Shown here: positions 35,068 to 43,640 of the stretch, in pieces
Position numbering within the stretch: the first letter of the stretch is position 1
Layout of the letters: each line of letters starts with the position of its first letter
NCBI RefSeq assembly: GCF_036289385.1
Contig: NZ_JAYFFH010000006.1
Span: 1 to 64,000, forward strand
Origin: Anaerofustis butyriciformans
Lineage (GTDB): Bacteria; Bacillota; Clostridia; Eubacteriales; Anaerofustaceae
DNA: 64,000 bases
Direction of reading: 5' to 3'
Notes under the pieces: model-generated
Database searches by the model: none
Told to the model about the DNA's origin: nothing
Seen by the model: only the letters and a program-made list of their open reading frames with translations
Program-made: the position numbers and the translations under genes

Positions 35068-35145
35068 GCACAAAAAAAGCAGTACATTTAATACCGATTT
35101 CATACGCCCCCCGGGTTCAATGCCAATACTACTTCCTGCATCCAT
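35044..35145 (-). CDS. Leader ORF upstream of the mgtE pair (33 aa)
   Basis: ATG at 35145 follows AAAGGTGGTGAAGAAA, a strong RBS, and reads 33 codons to TAA at 35044-35046. The peptide opens MDAGSSIGIEPGGRMKS and ends in a hydrophobic stretch with FLPTL. The codons for EPGGR use CCCGGGGGGCG, unusually GC-rich for this genome, which suggests the RNA or peptide sequence is under constraint. It lies between a consensus promoter and mgtE copy 2. A Mg2+-responsive leader peptide (as mgtL in enterobacteria) is an inference. Confidence 0.6.
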   Translation of the reverse strand: MDAGSSIGIEPGGRMKSVLNVLLFLCVHFLPTL

Positions 35146-35180
35146 TTTCTTCACCACCTTTTCGTTTTCTTAATTATTTC

Positions 35181-35209
35181 ATTATATTATTTAAAAAATT
35201 TTTTGTCAA
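35181..35209 (-). promoter_or_regulatory. mgtE operon promoter
   Basis: On the minus strand TTGACA (35204-35209), 17 bases, TATAAT (35181-35186): full consensus. The start is near 35174, giving a ~167-base leader before mgtE copy 2. The rest of the gap to gdhA (35210-35373) is AT-rich and holds only the gdhA terminator. I do not see an M-box. Confidence 0.85.
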
Positions 35210-35304
35210 TAAATATTACCTTACATATCTTTATATAAACAAAATTTAATATAAAATTTATTAAAAATTTATATTAAAATTACATAATAAAATATTTTTA
35301 TAAT

Positions 35305-35332
35305 TAAAAAGGACCTTAAAAGGTCCTTTAAA
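35305..35332 (-). terminator. gdhA terminator
   Basis: AAAGGACCTT and AAGGTCCTTT pair; on the minus strand the stem is followed by TTAATTATAAAAATA with a short T-tract. Confidence 0.8.
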
Positions 35333-35373
35333 GTTTAAATAGATGATATATCATTTATAATTAAATAATTTAA

Positions 35374-36717
35374 TTAATAGATACCTTGAGCAATCATAGC
35401 TTCTACAACTTTTTCAAATCCTGCAATGTTTGCACCTGCTACTAAATCATAGCCAAGTCCATATTTTTCACTTGCATTTTTACTGTTTTCATGAATGCTT
35501 TGCATAATAGATTTTAATTTTGCATCTACTTCTTCTGCACTCCATGAATATCTCATTGAGTTTTGAGCCATTTCTAAAGCTGATACTGCAACACCACCGG
35601 CATTTGCTGCTTTTGCAGGTCCTAAAATTACGTCATTTTCTTTAAAATATTCCATTGCTTCTGGAGTAGTTGGCATGTTTGCACCTTCAACAACAAGTTT
35701 TACTCCGTTTGCTTTTAATTGTTTAGCTTCTTCAATACCGATTTCATTTTGAGTTGCACATGGGATAGCTATATCACCTTTAAGTCCCCATGGTTTTTCT
35801 TTTGCATGGAATTCAGCACCAAATTTTTCAGCGTAATCTTTTAATTTAACATCGTTACGTTCTCTAATTTGAAGTAAGAAATCAATTTTTTCATCTGTAT
35901 TGATTCCGTCTTTATCATATACATAACCATCTCTACCTGAGATAGAAATAACTTTTGCACCTAATTCTTTAGCTTTTTTACATACACCCCAAGCAACATT
36001 ACCATAACCACTTACGATTAAAGTTTTTCCTTCAAATGTATCTTTTAAAACTTTTAATACTTCTTCAGCATAGTACATTACACCATAACCTGTTGCTTCA
36101 GGTCTGATTAAACTTCCGCCGTAAGGAATACCTTTACCTGTAAGCACTCCGTTTTCAAAAGCGCCTCTGATTCTTCTGTATTGTCCGTATAAGTATCCGA
36201 TTTCTCTTCCGCCTACACCAATATCCCCTGCAGGAACGTCAACATCTGGTCCGATATGACGATATAATTCACTCATGAAACTTTGACAAAATCTCATAAT
36301 TTCAGCATCTGATTTTCCTTGAGGATCAAAATCAGAACCACCTTTACCACCACCTATAGGAAGTGTTGTAAGTGAGTTTTTGAATACTTGTTCAAAACCT
36401 AAGAATTTAATTACACTTAAGTTAACACTTGGATGGAATCTTAAACCACCTTTGTAAGGTCCGATAGCACCATTAAATTGTACTCTAAAACCTCTATTTA
36501 CTTGTACTTTACCATTATCATCAACCCAAGGAACTTTAAACATTATTGCTCTTTCAGGTTCTGTCATTCTTTCAAGAATACCCATATCTTCATATTCAGG
36601 ATGAGCTTCAATAACAGGTCTTAAACTTTCAAGTACCTCCATAACAGCTTGATTAAATTCCGGTTCGTTTGGATTTTTAGCTTTTACTTGTTCTAAAACT
36701 TTATTAATATAATCCAT
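35374..36717 (-). CDS. gdhA: Glutamate dehydrogenase (hexameric)
   Basis: 447 residues, the length of hexameric bacterial GDH. Substrate-binding and catalytic sequences include GGLRFHPSVNLSVIKFLGFE, GGGKGGSDFDP (active-site Lys) and DVPAGDIGVGGREIGYLYG. The Rossmann domain holds SGYGNVAWG. It interconverts glutamate with 2-oxoglutarate and ammonia; in an amino-acid fermenter the catabolic direction is likely. RBS GGAGG. A consensus-like promoter with a CodY-like site is upstream. Confidence 0.95.
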   Translation of the reverse strand: MDYINKVLEQVKAKNPNEPEFNQAVMEVLESLRPVIEAHPEYEDMGILERMTEPERAIMFKVPWVDDNGKVQVNRGFRVQFNGAIGPYKGGLRFHPSVNLSVIKFLGFEQVFKNSLTTLPIGGGKGGSDFDPQGKSDAEIMRFCQSFMSELYRHIGPDVDVPAGDIGVGGREIGYLYGQYRRIRGAFENGVLTGKGIPYGGSLIRPEATGYGVMYYAEEVLKVLKDTFEGKTLIVSGYGNVAWGVCKKAKELGAKVISISGRDGYVYDKDGINTDEKIDFLLQIRERNDVKLKDYAEKFGAEFHAKEKPWGLKGDIAIPCATQNEIGIEEAKQLKANGVKLVVEGANMPTTPEAMEYFKENDVILGPAKAANAGGVAVSALEMAQNSMRYSWSAEEVDAKLKSIMQSIHENSKNASEKYGLGYDLVAGANIAGFEKVVEAMIAQGIY

Positions 36718-36817
36718 TTTGTTCCTCCAAATTAAATATTTTATATATTAAGGCAAATTAAGACATAAAATATTTAATTATTATTAGATATTTTATGTTT
36801 TAACACCTTTAGCTTTA

Positions 36818-36875
36818 AAATGTCTGAAATTTCAAAACTTTCACATATTATAATACAATTTTTTTATATATACAA
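36818..36875 (-). promoter_or_regulatory. gdhA promoter and CodY-like box
   Basis: On the minus strand TTGTAT (36870-36875), 17 bases, TATAAT (36847-36852). About 15 bases after the start point, 36818-36832 (AAATGTCTGAAATTT on the plus strand) matches the CodY consensus at 12 of 15 positions. Three-mismatch sites are often functional in Firmicutes. Confidence 0.6.
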
Positions 36876-36933
36876 GTATTATTTTATCTATATTAAAATT
36901 TTTTCAATTATTTTTTTGTAACATTTTCAAAGA

Positions 36934-36961
36934 AAAACAGAAGCCTTAAAACTTCTGTTTT
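36934..36961 (-). terminator. Terminator after the alpha-alpha-barrel protein gene
   Basis: AAAACAGAAG and CTTCTGTTTT form a perfect 10-base stem, followed by T-rich sequence on the minus strand. Confidence 0.85.
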
Positions 36962-36973
36962 CTTATTTAAATA

Positions 36974-38065
36974 TTAAAATAATCTTTGGAAAAATCCTTT
37001 TATATTATCAAAGAATTTATCTACTTTAGCAGAGAATGAATCAGGATCGAAAGATAATGTATCTGTACTGTTCATATCAAATAAAGTATTTAAGCCTTGT
37101 TCACTTCTTGAATAAGCAACTAAAGCATATAAACTTTGATCAGTCGTTTGAATATCCGCCTTACCTGTATATCCTATAAAACCATTTGTATTGCTATCTT
37201 GCATAGAAAGAAGGCCGTCTACTAATGTTTTACCGTCTTTTTGATAACTGTTAACATCTTCTCCCATTTGTGTTAATGCAACAATTGCTTGAGCTGTTGT
37301 ACAAGCATTATCCATTCCATAAGAACTAATTGCTCCGCTTGCGCTTTGTGAAGATTTTATTGTTTCAATACAAGCTGTTTTTGCATTTTGAATTTGTGTT
37401 TTTAAATTATCATCACTTACATTACATAAACTTAAAGCTTGATTTGCCATAAATGTTGTATCTAAATCCGTTCCATATGTTTTATCTGTACTAAAATAGA
37501 AAAGATTTGTTTTTTCATCTTTATAAGAAAGTAAAGCAGATACCAAATCATCTTGTGTAATATCGCATGTGCTTGGAATATCATAGTCATTACAATTTAG
37601 GGCAATAAGAGCATATATTGCATTTGAAGCAAATGTACCTTCAAAACTTGCTTTATCTGCAAGCATTTTTTCAATTAAATTTACCCCTTCAAATTCTTTG
37701 CTGCAATCAACACCAAGAGATGTAAGAGTTATTATCACTCTTGCGTAATCTGACGGATATTGAAGAGATGAAATATTGCTTTTTACATTAGAAATATACT
37801 TATTTGTATATTCTTCTTTGTTTGCAATTTCTACATCACCTCTTTGAAGTGCAAAGATAAACCAATCTCCTTCGTTATTGTTTCCTGTTGATGGATTTTC
37901 AAGAGTTGAAAGTCTAAAAGTTGCTGCAGAATTTATGGCATTTAATGCTTTTTGTGAAGTTGTTAAAGTTTCTTGTGCATTAGATGCAAAAGCAGGCATA
38001 CTAAAAGATAGAACCATCAATAAAGAAAGTAGTGCAAAAATAATTCTTTTTCTTAATTGTTTCAT
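36974..38065 (-). CDS. Secreted prenyltransferase-fold / intrinsic-factor-like protein
   Basis: 363 residues. A signal peptide ends near AFASNA (residue ~28). The rest is a repeated helical-hairpin fold typical of squalene-cyclase/prenyltransferase-like barrels, with motifs such as NACTTAQAIVALTQMGED and TDQSLYALVAYSR; this is the same fold as the alpha domain of intrinsic factor and transcobalamin. It sits directly behind a cobalamin riboswitch and next to an ECF transporter and a DUF4430 protein (the fold of the beta domain of those proteins). I infer an extracellular cobalamin binder. RBS GAGGAGG. Confidence 0.8.
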   Translation of the reverse strand: MKQLRKRIIFALLSLLMVLSFSMPAFASNAQETLTTSQKALNAINSAATFRLSTLENPSTGNNNEGDWFIFALQRGDVEIANKEEYTNKYISNVKSNISSLQYPSDYARVIITLTSLGVDCSKEFEGVNLIEKMLADKASFEGTFASNAIYALIALNCNDYDIPSTCDITQDDLVSALLSYKDEKTNLFYFSTDKTYGTDLDTTFMANQALSLCNVSDDNLKTQIQNAKTACIETIKSSQSASGAISSYGMDNACTTAQAIVALTQMGEDVNSYQKDGKTLVDGLLSMQDSNTNGFIGYTGKADIQTTDQSLYALVAYSRSEQGLNTLFDMNSTDTLSFDPDSFSAKVDKFFDNIKGFFQRLF

Positions 38066-38085
38066 ATTTTTCCTCCTCTAATTTT

Positions 38086-38116
38086 AAATAAAAATAAGCC
38101 TTTTTTCAGGCTTAGA
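38086..38116 (-). terminator. Riboswitch expression-platform hairpin
   Basis: On the minus strand TAAGCC-TGAAAAAA-GGCTTA is followed by TTTTTATTT, between the riboswitch aptamer and the gene at 38065. Termination on ligand binding is likely. The stem is short. Confidence 0.65.
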
Positions 38117-38170
38117 GCAGTAAAAAATACCATATAATTTTTTACCATACTCTATTTCCTGTGTAGAGTT

Positions 38171-38320
38171 TATAGGTCTTATTAAATAGGTCTTCTGACT
38201 TAAGTTTCAACGTAAATACCGCCTTCCCTTTAAGTGGCATATTGATATTTACTACACTAATACAGCAGCACAGACTGTGCAGGATTCCAACCTGCTTCCC
38301 TTAACATTTAATAAGTTATA
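38171..38320 (-). ncRNA. Cobalamin riboswitch
   Basis: In the minus-strand RNA the conserved blocks appear in order: AAGGGAAGCAGG, GGAATCCTGCACAGTCTG, TGCTGCTGTA, ATGCCACT (the B12-box core), GGGAAGGCGG and GTCAGAAGACC. They lie between the S-component gene and the secreted barrel protein gene and would repress the latter when adenosyl- or methylcobalamin is plentiful. Confidence 0.92.
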
Positions 38321-38338
38321 TAAACAAAAAACTTTATT

Positions 38339-39046
38339 CTATCTATGATATATGATACCATATTTTTCTTTTATTCTATCAATTTTTTCAAAAAAAGGTC
38401 TTTGTATAAACCATAAAAACACACTTGTTGATAAAGCATGAATAAAGTCAAAAGGAAGTGATAATAGGTATACCGCCTTAAAACTTTCAAAGTTAATTTT
38501 AGAAGTATATAAAACAAGTGAATGAAAATTCACAACACCTCCATAAACTAAAAATGTTAAAATAAAACCTATTATACAAACTAAAATTCTATTGTTTTTT
38601 ATCCTTTCAGACTTAAAAATTATTCCGCTTAAAAAACCAACCATACCAAAAGCAAACATCTGCCATATTGTATAGCTTCCTTGTCCAAAAAAGAAATTTG
38701 AAACAAAAGCAGAAACAACGCCAATAAAAAATCCTGCTTCACTTCCAAGAGTAGCTGCTGAAACAATTATAATTGCTGAAGTGGCTTTTATTTGAGGAAC
38801 AAAGAAAAATACAATTCTCCCAAGTACTGCAATTGCAGACATGCTTGATATTAATACAATTTCCCTCACCCTTATCTTTTTCTTTTCAAAAATATACACA
38901 AAAGGTAAAAAGGTAACAAAAATTATCATAAAACTTGGTAAAAGGTAATTTGAATTGTTACTTTGAGATATAAAAATAATTATAGGAACCAATATAAAAA
39001 GTACAACAAAGGAAATTATAAAAGATTTATACTGTTTTGTTTTCAT
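38339..39046 (-). CDS. ECF transporter S component, probable cobalamin (CbrT-like)
   Basis: 235 residues with six hydrophobic segments, typical of an ECF substrate-binding subunit. The AIAVLGRIVFFFVPQIKATS stretch and GFFIGVVSAFVSNFFFGQG resemble vitamin-specific S components (the 'FxxGQG' and 'xGR' region). The gene overlaps the ATPase gene by 20 bases and is followed by the cobalamin riboswitch. Specificity for cobalamin or a precursor is inferred from that context. Confidence 0.85.
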   Translation of the reverse strand: MKTKQYKSFIISFVVLFILVPIIIFISQSNNSNYLLPSFMIIFVTFLPFVYIFEKKKIRVREIVLISSMSAIAVLGRIVFFFVPQIKATSAIIIVSAATLGSEAGFFIGVVSAFVSNFFFGQGSYTIWQMFAFGMVGFLSGIIFKSERIKNNRILVCIIGFILTFLVYGGVVNFHSLVLYTSKINFESFKAVYLLSLPFDFIHALSTSVFLWFIQRPFFEKIDRIKEKYGIIYHR

Positions 39047-40604
39047 CTATAAAAACCTCATGTAAATTTATTATATTTTTTAAATTATCCTTTGTAATTC
39101 TATTTATATCTGTAGTATAAAAATAACTTTCTCCAAAAACCTCTCTGGTTTCTTTAAAAGGCATAATATCCATATCAAACATAATAGAGCAGTACGGAAT
39201 ATATTTTCCAATAAACTCTAAATCATGGCTTATTATAACTATCGTAATACCTTTTTCATTAAGCTTATTAAGAAACTCACCAAGCTTTTGTTTATATATT
39301 ACATCCATTCCCTTTGTTGGTTCATCTAAAATGATTATATCCGGATTAACCAAAAGCACCTTAATAAGAGCCATTAGTTCAATCTCTCCTCCGGATAAGT
39401 CATAAGGATGAGATTCGATTAATGAAGAAACATCAAACTCATCTACAAGCTCCATATAATTTTCATCAATATCATATAAATCATCTTTTACTTTTGATTT
39501 AATAAATAAACTTACGGGATTTTGTGGAAGCATTGCTATTTTTCCATTTTTGATAATTTTCCCTTTATTTGGCTTCAAAGAACCAATAAGCAAATTTAAA
39601 AATGTACTTTTACCAACACCATTTGGACCTATAATAGATAAAAAATCCCCTTTATATATTTTTAAAGACACATCTTTTAAAATATTTCTTTCAAGTTTAC
39701 TATATTTAAAAGAAACGTTTTTAACTTCAATTATGATTTCTTTGCTTCTATGTTTTATTTTTCCAATCTTTTCTTTTAAATTAATATTTGATTTTATTAA
39801 ATTCTTCTTTGCTTCATTTACCGTTAAAATATTATTTTTATTTAAAATCTCATGTCCAAATTTTGTAACAGCTGGAAGAAATTCATAATATTGCTTTTTA
39901 TTTTCTATTATTTCATCAGTTAAGAATAGCTTATCTGAGTTAAATACGACTCTTCCATTATCAATAAGTACACATTTATCCACATTTTCAATAATACCTT
40001 CAAAGGAGTGTTCCGTTATAATAATTGTCGTACCGTAGTCTTCATTTATTCTCTTTAAAAGCCTTATAAACTCATCTCTCATTACAGGGTCAAGTTGAGA
40101 AGTAGGTTCATCTAAAAGAAGAACATCTGGAAAAGTAAGCATACTAACAGCTAAATTTAATTTTTGTTTTTCTCCTCCGGAAAGAGACGAAGTATCTTTA
40201 TCAAGCCAAGATGACATAGAAAAGAAACTTGTTATCTCTGCCATTCTGCTGTGCATTTTTGCATTATCATATCCTAAGTTTTCAAGTGTAAAAGCCAGTT
40301 CATGCCATACTTTATCGGTTACAATTTGTGCATCAATATTCTGCATTACATACCCTATTTTTTCACATCTTTCCTTTAAAGAAATATCTTCACTTTCAAT
40401 TCCCTTATAATATATTTTTCCTTCTTTCTCTCCGTAAGGAGCAAGGCTTATGCTTAAATGTTTTAATAAAGTAGACTTTCCGCTTCCTGATTTACCAAAC
40501 AGCAAAACAAAATCCCCCTTATCAATGTTAAAAGAGATATTTTTTAAAACATTCTTTTTATGTGGATAAGAAAAACTAAGATTATCTATTTTGATAAATT
40601 CCAA
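39027..40604 (-). CDS. ECF transporter ATPase, two ABC domains in one chain
   Basis: 525 residues, a fusion of two ABC domains equivalent to EcfA and EcfA'. First: Walker A GKSGSGKST, signature SLSGGEKQKL, Walker B LLLDEPTS. Second: GPNGVGKST, DLSGGEIELM, IILDEPTK. Most Firmicutes have two separate genes. Start overlaps the EcfT stop region by 19 bases. It powers the dedicated transporter formed with the adjacent EcfT and S component. Confidence 0.93.
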   Translation of the reverse strand: MEFIKIDNLSFSYPHKKNVLKNISFNIDKGDFVLLFGKSGSGKSTLLKHLSISLAPYGEKEGKIYYKGIESEDISLKERCEKIGYVMQNIDAQIVTDKVWHELAFTLENLGYDNAKMHSRMAEITSFFSMSSWLDKDTSSLSGGEKQKLNLAVSMLTFPDVLLLDEPTSQLDPVMRDEFIRLLKRINEDYGTTIIITEHSFEGIIENVDKCVLIDNGRVVFNSDKLFLTDEIIENKKQYYEFLPAVTKFGHEILNKNNILTVNEAKKNLIKSNINLKEKIGKIKHRSKEIIIEVKNVSFKYSKLERNILKDVSLKIYKGDFLSIIGPNGVGKSTFLNLLIGSLKPNKGKIIKNGKIAMLPQNPVSLFIKSKVKDDLYDIDENYMELVDEFDVSSLIESHPYDLSGGEIELMALIKVLLVNPDIIILDEPTKGMDVIYKQKLGEFLNKLNEKGITIVIISHDLEFIGKYIPYCSIMFDMDIMPFKETREVFGESYFYTTDINRITKDNLKNIINLHEVFIDENKTV

Positions 40605-41470
40605 ACCAAAGCCTCCTTTATTTCAATTATCATAGGAACCATTGCAAAAATAAAATAACTTACAAAATATAAAGCATTATGTATAGATAATTCCGTAAAA
40701 ATAAAATCAGGGAAAAAGTTAATATAAAACTGTCCTCTAATAATTCCAATTATTACAATCAGAAGAAGTATCATCATCAATACAAAAAATACTTTATCAT
40801 CATTTGTAAATTTTTCCCTTTTATAATTACTCTTATTTTTTAGTCCATATCCCCTTGCAATCATCGTATCTGCAGTATCAATTCCATCCTCAAGGGCAAA
40901 GGTAACAAGAGAAGACATCATATTTGAGCCATGTCTTATTCTGTCAAAGAAATTACCATCATTAAGCCCTTCATTTAAACACTGTTGAGACACCTTATTT
41001 TTATTAAATTCGTTTTTGTATCTTGGAACAAATCTTAAAGTCATTACAAAAATTAAAGATAACTTTCTTGAAACAAACTTTAAGACAGACATTATTTTAT
41101 CCCCTGTCATAATTTTGTTAAAAGATGAAAAATACAAAAACATATTTATTATCATCATTCCGGCAAATATTCCATATAAAATTGATTCTTTTGTTATCAT
41201 TTGATTATTTATATAAAAAAGTATCGTAGTGCCTTGATGATTAACCAAAGGATTTACAAGAATGATAAATAATAAAAGAGGAAATAAAACAAACAAATCA
41301 AATTTTAAACTTTTCATTCCGTTTAAATAAAGGCTATAGGTTAATGAAGAAACAAAAGAAATAAATAAAATAACAGGGTGCATAAAAAACATATTTATAA
41401 CCATTACACCTATAAAATATAGAATATTTACATATGAGCTATAACTTACAAACATCCCCCTGTTATTCAT
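40586..41470 (-). CDS. ECF transporter transmembrane subunit EcfT
   Basis: 294 residues with five to seven hydrophobic segments and the coupling-helix region containing DTADTMIARGYG, the ARG motif that contacts the ATPases. Neighbours are the ATPase (overlap) and the DUF4430 protein gene (three bases upstream). It forms a group-I (dedicated) ECF transporter. Confidence 0.9.
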   Translation of the reverse strand: MNNRGMFVSYSSYVNILYFIGVMVINMFFMHPVILFISFVSSLTYSLYLNGMKSLKFDLFVLFPLLLFIILVNPLVNHQGTTILFYINNQMITKESILYGIFAGMMIINMFLYFSSFNKIMTGDKIMSVLKFVSRKLSLIFVMTLRFVPRYKNEFNKNKVSQQCLNEGLNDGNFFDRIRHGSNMMSSLVTFALEDGIDTADTMIARGYGLKNKSNYKREKFTNDDKVFFVLMMILLLIVIIGIIRGQFYINFFPDFIFTELSIHNALYFVSYFIFAMVPMIIEIKEALVWNLSK

Positions 41471-41473
41471 ATT

Positions 41474-42511
41474 TTACCTTCCTTTAATATATTTCCAAAC
41501 GACCTCATCACCGCTTTTTAGAATATAATCAGAACAACCGTAATTAGGCTGCTTACCATTTACATAATAAACCCAACCTGAAGATGCCCCAAGGTCAAAT
41601 TCATATAGATTATTTATTCCCTTTACATATGCCGTAGAATACTCACTATACCCGCTCACATCAAAAGGAATTCCTGCTTTTTTTAACTCTCTAAAAAGAA
41701 CTTCATAGAGATTTTCTCCTTCATAAAAAACAACCTTTTTAGGTCCAAATATATATCCGTTTGATGGAATATACTTTCTTTTTTCTTCTTTTATTGAATC
41801 AATATTTTCTACTGCTTCCTTACATTCAATAGTTAAATTAAAATAATATGCTTTCTTATTTTGATTATTTTCTTCTTCGCCTTTTTTTTCTGTTGCAGCA
41901 ATAAGTTTTGTCTTTTCTTCATCTGAAGAAGTTTTTATTTCAAGTTTATCATTTTTTAATTTTGAAATAGTATCATCATCTACTCCACTTGCCAAAACAT
42001 AAACGTAAGAAGTATTGGATACATCAAAAGATACTTCATTTTTATTTGTAACTGTATCGCTCAAATAATAAATATTACCTTCTCTTATTTCAAATAAAGA
42101 ATAATTGCCTTCTTTTAAATTATAAAATACTAACTTAGGAGTTCCGTTTAATTTTATATTTTCACTGTATTCAAATGATACAATATTTTCACATCCCAAA
42201 GTTTCTTTTAAATTATTATTGTATTCATCAAAACTTTTTAAATTTAAGTCACTGTTTTCATATCCTGTAATATCACTGCTTTCATATTCATAACAGTAAG
42301 AAGTATCCCCTATTGCTCCATTTATTTGAAGCGTTTTTTCTTTGCTTTTTGCTTCCTTTAATAAACTTACAATATTCGGATTATCACTTAAATTACATTT
42401 TATTTCTCCAAAGGAAATATCCATTGTAAAAAGCTTAAATACAACAAATAATACTAAAATACATATGGGTATAATGTATGGTAAATTCTTTTTAAAATTT
42501 CTTTTTTTCAT
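41474..42511 (-). CDS. Membrane-anchored protein with C-terminal DUF4430 domain
   Basis: 345 residues. One N-terminal membrane anchor (~10-28), an unknown central region (~30-240) including a stretch rich in Asp, Ser and Lys, and a C-terminal DUF4430 domain (~250-345) with YEFDLGASSGWVYYVNGKQP and NYGCSDYILKSGDEVVWKY. DUF4430 is the fold of the beta domain of transcobalamin and intrinsic factor, where GWxxxVNGxxPNYG contacts the ligand. First gene of the ECF operon, which supports a role in cobalamin capture at the cell surface. Function is inferred. Confidence 0.82.
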   Translation of the reverse strand: MKKRNFKKNLPYIIPICILVLFVVFKLFTMDISFGEIKCNLSDNPNIVSLLKEAKSKEKTLQINGAIGDTSYCYEYESSDITGYENSDLNLKSFDEYNNNLKETLGCENIVSFEYSENIKLNGTPKLVFYNLKEGNYSLFEIREGNIYYLSDTVTNKNEVSFDVSNTSYVYVLASGVDDDTISKLKNDKLEIKTSSDEEKTKLIAATEKKGEEENNQNKKAYYFNLTIECKEAVENIDSIKEEKRKYIPSNGYIFGPKKVVFYEGENLYEVLFRELKKAGIPFDVSGYSEYSTAYVKGINNLYEFDLGASSGWVYYVNGKQPNYGCSDYILKSGDEVVWKYIKGR

Positions 42512-42633
42512 ATTTTCTCCGTCACTTTAAATTAATTTAATTATACCTGTGTTTTTATACCTTGTAAAGTTTTAATATATCTTAGACAAATCCATCTTTT
42601 ATGATAAAATATAAAAGATAAGGAGTGAATTAT

Positions 42634-43545
42634 ATGCAAATAAAAAATGTATTTATAATAGGTGCAGGTGCTTTAGGGTTAATGTATGCATCATATTTAC
42701 AAGATTATCTTAAAGATGAAGTATATTTTATCGCTGATGAAGACAGGATAAAAAAATATAAGAATATGGATTTTATTATTAATGGAGAAAAATATAATTT
42801 TAACTTTGTATGTGATAAAGAAAATGAGCAAAAAGCGGATCTTATAATATTCGCAGTTAAATTTACCGGAATGGATGAATCCATAAAATCCGTTAAAAAT
42901 TTTGTTAAAGATGATACCATTTTCTTATCTGTAATGAATGGAATAGAAAGTGAAAATATTATAAAAGAACATTACGGAGAAAAACATCTTTTATACTGTG
43001 AAGTACACGGAATGGATGCTCAAAAAGAAAATAACAATGTTTCTTTTTCAAAAGTTGGAACAATATGTTATGGAAACAAAGACAATATAATAACAGAAGA
43101 TGTAAAAAAAGTAGAGGAACTGTTTATAAATTCAAATCTTCCATACGAAATACCTGATAACATTTTACATAACCTTTGGAGCAAACTTATGTTAAACGAT
43201 GCTGTAAATCAAGTAGTTGCAGTATATGAAACAACATACGGAGGAATTCAAAAACAAGGCAAACCAAGAGAAATGGTTATAAATGTTATGAAAGAAGTTC
43301 AAAAGGTCGCAAAAGCGGAAGGAATAGAACTTACAAATAAAGAAATAAATGATTGGATGGCTTTAATGGATACATTAAGCCCAGACAATGCACCATCCCT
43401 TCGTCAAGATACAAAAGCAAAAAGAAAAACAGAAGTCGAGCTTTTTGCTGGAACTATAAAAAAATTAGGTAAAAAACATAATATAGAAACACCACTTAAC
43501 GACTATCTATATGACAAAATAAAAGAAATAGAAAATAGCTATTAA
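42634..43545 (+). CDS. panE: 2-dehydropantoate 2-reductase
   Basis: 303 residues. NADPH-binding motif IIGAGALGLMYASYLQ near the N-terminus and the C-terminal helical domain with NLWSKLMLNDAVNQVVAVY and PSLRQDTKAKRKTEVELFAG, conserved in ketopantoate reductases. It makes pantoate for coenzyme A. I set the start at 42634 behind AAGGAG; a GTG three codons upstream is also in frame. No panB or panC nearby. Confidence 0.92.
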   Translation: MQIKNVFIIGAGALGLMYASYLQDYLKDEVYFIADEDRIKKYKNMDFIINGEKYNFNFVCDKENEQKADLIIFAVKFTGMDESIKSVKNFVKDDTIFLSVMNGIESENIIKEHYGEKHLLYCEVHGMDAQKENNNVSFSKVGTICYGNKDNIITEDVKKVEELFINSNLPYEIPDNILHNLWSKLMLNDAVNQVVAVYETTYGGIQKQGKPREMVINVMKEVQKVAKAEGIELTNKEINDWMALMDTLSPDNAPSLRQDTKAKRKTEVELFAGTIKKLGKKHNIETPLNDYLYDKIKEIENSY

Positions 43546-43551
43546 AATATA

Positions 43552-43577
43552 AGCCCTTACACCAGGGCTTTTTTTAT
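43552..43577 (+). terminator. panE terminator
   Basis: AAGCCCT-TACACC-AGGGCTT followed by a run of T. Confidence 0.9.
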
Positions 43578-43640
43578 TTAATTATTCACATATTTTTAAA
43601 TCCTTTAATACTATATAGTATAAACAAAGGAGGAGTAAAA

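Noticed and set aside
35008..35174. M-box (ykoK) magnesium riboswitch before mgtE
   Set aside because: The ~167-base leader lacks recognisable M-box blocks and is mostly occupied by the leader ORF.
35049..35249. Plus-strand 66-residue open frame near the mgtE promoter
   Set aside because: It is antisense to the mgtE leader ORF, has no RBS, and overlaps the consensus promoter region.
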